Shown: piece by piece, positions 4,612 to 6,176 of the stretch
Layout of the letters: each line of letters opens with the position of its first letter
Numbering within the stretch: the stretch's first letter is position 1
Origin: Gammaproteobacteria bacterium
Lineage (GTDB): Bacteria; Gemmatimonadota; Gemmatimonadetes; Longimicrobiales; Gaopeijiaceae
Assembly: GCA_009843625.1 (NCBI GenBank)
Contig: VYDD01000276.1
Span: 1 to 6,176 of the forward strand
Reading direction: 5' to 3'
Length of the DNA: 6,176 nt
The notes under the pieces: generated by a model
The model's input: only the letters and a program-made list of their open reading frames with translations
What the model was told of the DNA's origin: nothing
Databases searched by the model: none
Position numbers and translations under genes: made by a program

Positions 4612-6176
4612 TCAGAACGCCCGCAGGATGAGGAACGCGGCAAGCAGCACGGCGACCCACAACACCATGCTGCCGGTAGGCCAGGAACGCGCCAGCGCGC
4701 CGTGCGGCCCCGTGTGGCGGAAGGCGCCGCCGAGCGCCCAGTTCACTCCTCCCAGCACCGCGCCGCGAACGGTGGCATCCGCCGCGCGAATCGCCGATCC
4801 GAGCCGCCGCACGATCGCCGGAGCCAGCTTCCGGTAGGTCCACTCCACATCCAGGTTCACGGCGCGGATCTCGTCCGGATAGATGCGTGCCAGCCGGAAC
4901 AGGACGACCGCGCCGATCGCGAACGCCAGCAGTTGCAACTGGGTCACAACGTGCGTCACGTCGTAGGGATTGTAGTCGACGTCGAAGGGAAGAAGGTCAT
5001 AGAGCAGCCATGGCATCGACCCGATCGCTACGCATCCGATGGCCCCCACGGTCATCGCGGCAAGCATGTTCCAGGGCGGCTCGCGCGTCCGGATGCCCGA
5101 GTCGTGGGCGAAGAAGGCGAAGAACGGGATCTTGATGCCCGCATGCTCGACCACGCCCGCGGAGGCGAACAGCATCGCCAGCCAGATCCAGTAGTGATGC
5201 TCTTCGAGCAGCGCGCTCATGATGAGCGCCTTGCTCACGAAGCCGTTGAAGAGCGGGACCGCGGAAATGGAGGCTGCTCCCACGATGCAGAGCGCCGTGG
5301 TCCATTTCATGGTCCTCCACAGACCGCCCAGCTCCGAGGCCTTGGTGGTGCCGGTGCGGTACAGCACGGCCCCCATCGACATGAAGAGCAGGCCCTTGAA
5401 GAGCACGTCGTTGAAGGCGTGCGCGACGGCCCCGTTGACGGCCTTGTTCGTGCCCACCCCGATGCCGCACACCATGAAGCCGATCTGGTTGATCATGCTG
5501 TAGGACAGAACCCGCCTGAGGTCGTTCTCGATGACGGCGAAGAAGATGGGGTAGCAGGCCATCACCGCGCCGACGTAGATGAGCAGCTCGGTTTCCGGGA
5601 ATCCGCGCGCGAGGGCATACACCGCGACCTTGGTAGTGAACGCGCTCAGGAAGACCGTGCCCGTGGGCGTGCTCTCCGGGTAGGCGTCGGTCAGCCAGTT
5701 GTGCACCAGCGGGAAGGCGCCCTTGACCGCGATGGCCAGGAAGATCAGCCAGCCCGACAGGCCCTCCAGGCCAATGTGGTTGAAGGCGATGTCACCGGTC
5801 TGGGCCGCCCGGGCCATCGCGCCGGCGAGCAGGGCCACACCCGAGACGACCTGGATCACCAGGTAGCGCATTCCCGCTCTGCGCGCCCGTTCGGTGCCGC
5901 GCGCGAAGATGAGGAACACCGAGCTTACCGCGAGCACCTCCCAGAAGAGGAAGAGCGTGATCAGGTCGCCCGCGAACACCGCGCCCAGCCCGCTCCCCGC
6001 GTACACCAGCGCGGCGGTGTGCTGGAGGGTCGCGGAATCCTCCTTCTTCAGGTGCAGCGAGTAGAGAATGGCGATGAACGCCCCGAGGTGGAACAGGTAG
6101 CCGAAGAGCAGGCTCAACCTGTCGGCCCGGTCGAGCGACAGCTCGTAACCGAGAATTCCCACGGAGAGCCCGAAGC
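4612..6176 (-). CDS. mrpD: Mrp-type Na+/H+ antiporter subunit D-like protein (5' partial)
   Basis: Integral membrane subunit of the proton-translocating family shared by Mrp antiporters (MrpA/MrpD) and complex I (NuoL/M/N); expected to move H+ in exchange for Na+ at the inner membrane. Residues are numbered from an internal GTG at 6162. The frame stays open upstream to the window edge ('FGLSV'), so the start lies outside and a few dozen N-terminal residues are missing. Seen: about a dozen hydrophobic helices and the family's charged residues: Glu75 (FLFWEVL), Lys147 (AVKGAFPLVHNWLTDAYPES), Lys178, His248 and Lys256 (AHAFNDVLFKGLLFMSMGAVL) and Lys311 (GFVSKA). 'HAGIKIPFFAFFAHDSGIR' (340-358) and 'NLDVEWTYRKL' (436-446) resemble subunit D proteins more than NuoN or NuoM. 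The protein ends with a final helix (about 498-513). It is probably the last gene of an antiporter cluster to the right. Substrate ion is inferred from family. Confidence 0.85.
   Translation of the reverse strand, partial: FGLSVGILGYELSLDRADRLSLLFGYLFHLGAFIAILYSLHLKKEDSATLQHTAALVYAGSGLGAVFAGDLITLFLFWEVLAVSSVFLIFARGTERARRAGMRYLVIQVVSGVALLAGAMARAAQTGDIAFNHIGLEGLSGWLIFLAIAVKGAFPLVHNWLTDAYPESTPTGTVFLSAFTTKVAVYALARGFPETELLIYVGAVMACYPIFFAVIENDLRRVLSYSMINQIGFMVCGIGVGTNKAVNGAVAHAFNDVLFKGLLFMSMGAVLYRTGTTKASELGGLWRTMKWTTALCIVGAASISAVPLFNGFVSKALIMSALLEEHHYWIWLAMLFASAGVVEHAGIKIPFFAFFAHDSGIRTREPPWNMLAAMTVGAIGCVAIGSMPWLLYDLLPFDVDYNPYDVTHVVTQLQLLAFAIGAVVLFRLARIYPDEIRAVNLDVEWTYRKLAPAIVRRLGSAIRAADATVRGAVLGGVNWALGGAFRHTGPHGALARSWPTGSMVLWVAVLLAAFLILRAF

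Noticed and set aside
3840..4631. 263-codon + strand frame opposite hemC
   Set aside because: Gly/Gln/Arg-rich shadow of hemC with no family resemblance.
4599..4643. TTG start extending hemC by 15 residues
   Set aside because: It would overlap the antiporter gene by 32 bases with a rare start codon, and the extra residues do not resemble HemC. GTG 4598 is preferred, though not proven.

Overview
The window is GC-rich bacterial DNA that joins a mobile-element end (about 1-2068) to a conventional chromosomal gene block (about 2069-6176). The chromosomal genes include a heptose adenylyltransferase (LPS heptose synthesis), which points to a diderm, Gram-negative-type bacterium. GC-rich codon use and the style of the antiporter subunit would fit a lineage such as Gemmatimonadota or a proteobacterium. 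That placement is an impression from the sequence, not a demonstrated assignment.

Mobile part, + strand. Two small genes in one frame resemble the ColE1-type mobilization proteins MbeB/MobB (5'-truncated by the window edge, to 362) and MbeD/MobD (372-671). A second frame is open without interruption from the window edge to 715 and covers both. In ColE1, mbeB and mbeD lie nested inside the 3' part of the relaxase gene mbeA, so this frame is proposed as the C-terminal tail of a relaxase. A short leader with invertedly repeated sequence (about 716-849) is followed by a complete tyrosine recombinase (850-2016) with all catalytic residues. Its stop codon lies in a near-perfect palindrome, and 52 bases further on is the 3' end of an intact tRNA-Pro(UGG) on the opposite strand. 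Mobilization genes, an integrase and a tRNA 3' end together suggest an integrative mobilizable element inserted at tRNA-Pro, with its other end outside the window to the left.

Chromosomal part, - strand, read right to left. An Mrp-type Na+/H+ antiporter subunit D-like membrane protein (5'-truncated at the right edge) is followed after 13 bases by hemC (hydroxymethylbilane synthase). hemC overlaps rfaE2 (D-glycero-beta-D-manno-heptose 1-phosphate adenylyltransferase) by 4 bases. After a 180-base gap comes rdgB (house-cleaning dITP/XTP pyrophosphatase) with its own good ribosome binding site, then tRNA-Pro. These are housekeeping functions (ion homeostasis, tetrapyrroles, LPS core, nucleotide-pool cleaning). 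Spacing suggests that the first three are co-transcribed.

No CRISPR array, transposon or rRNA was seen. The most unusual features are the nested mobilization genes and the tRNA-Pro junction, where the palindrome, repeats and a probable element-supplied tRNA terminator crowd into about 60 bases.
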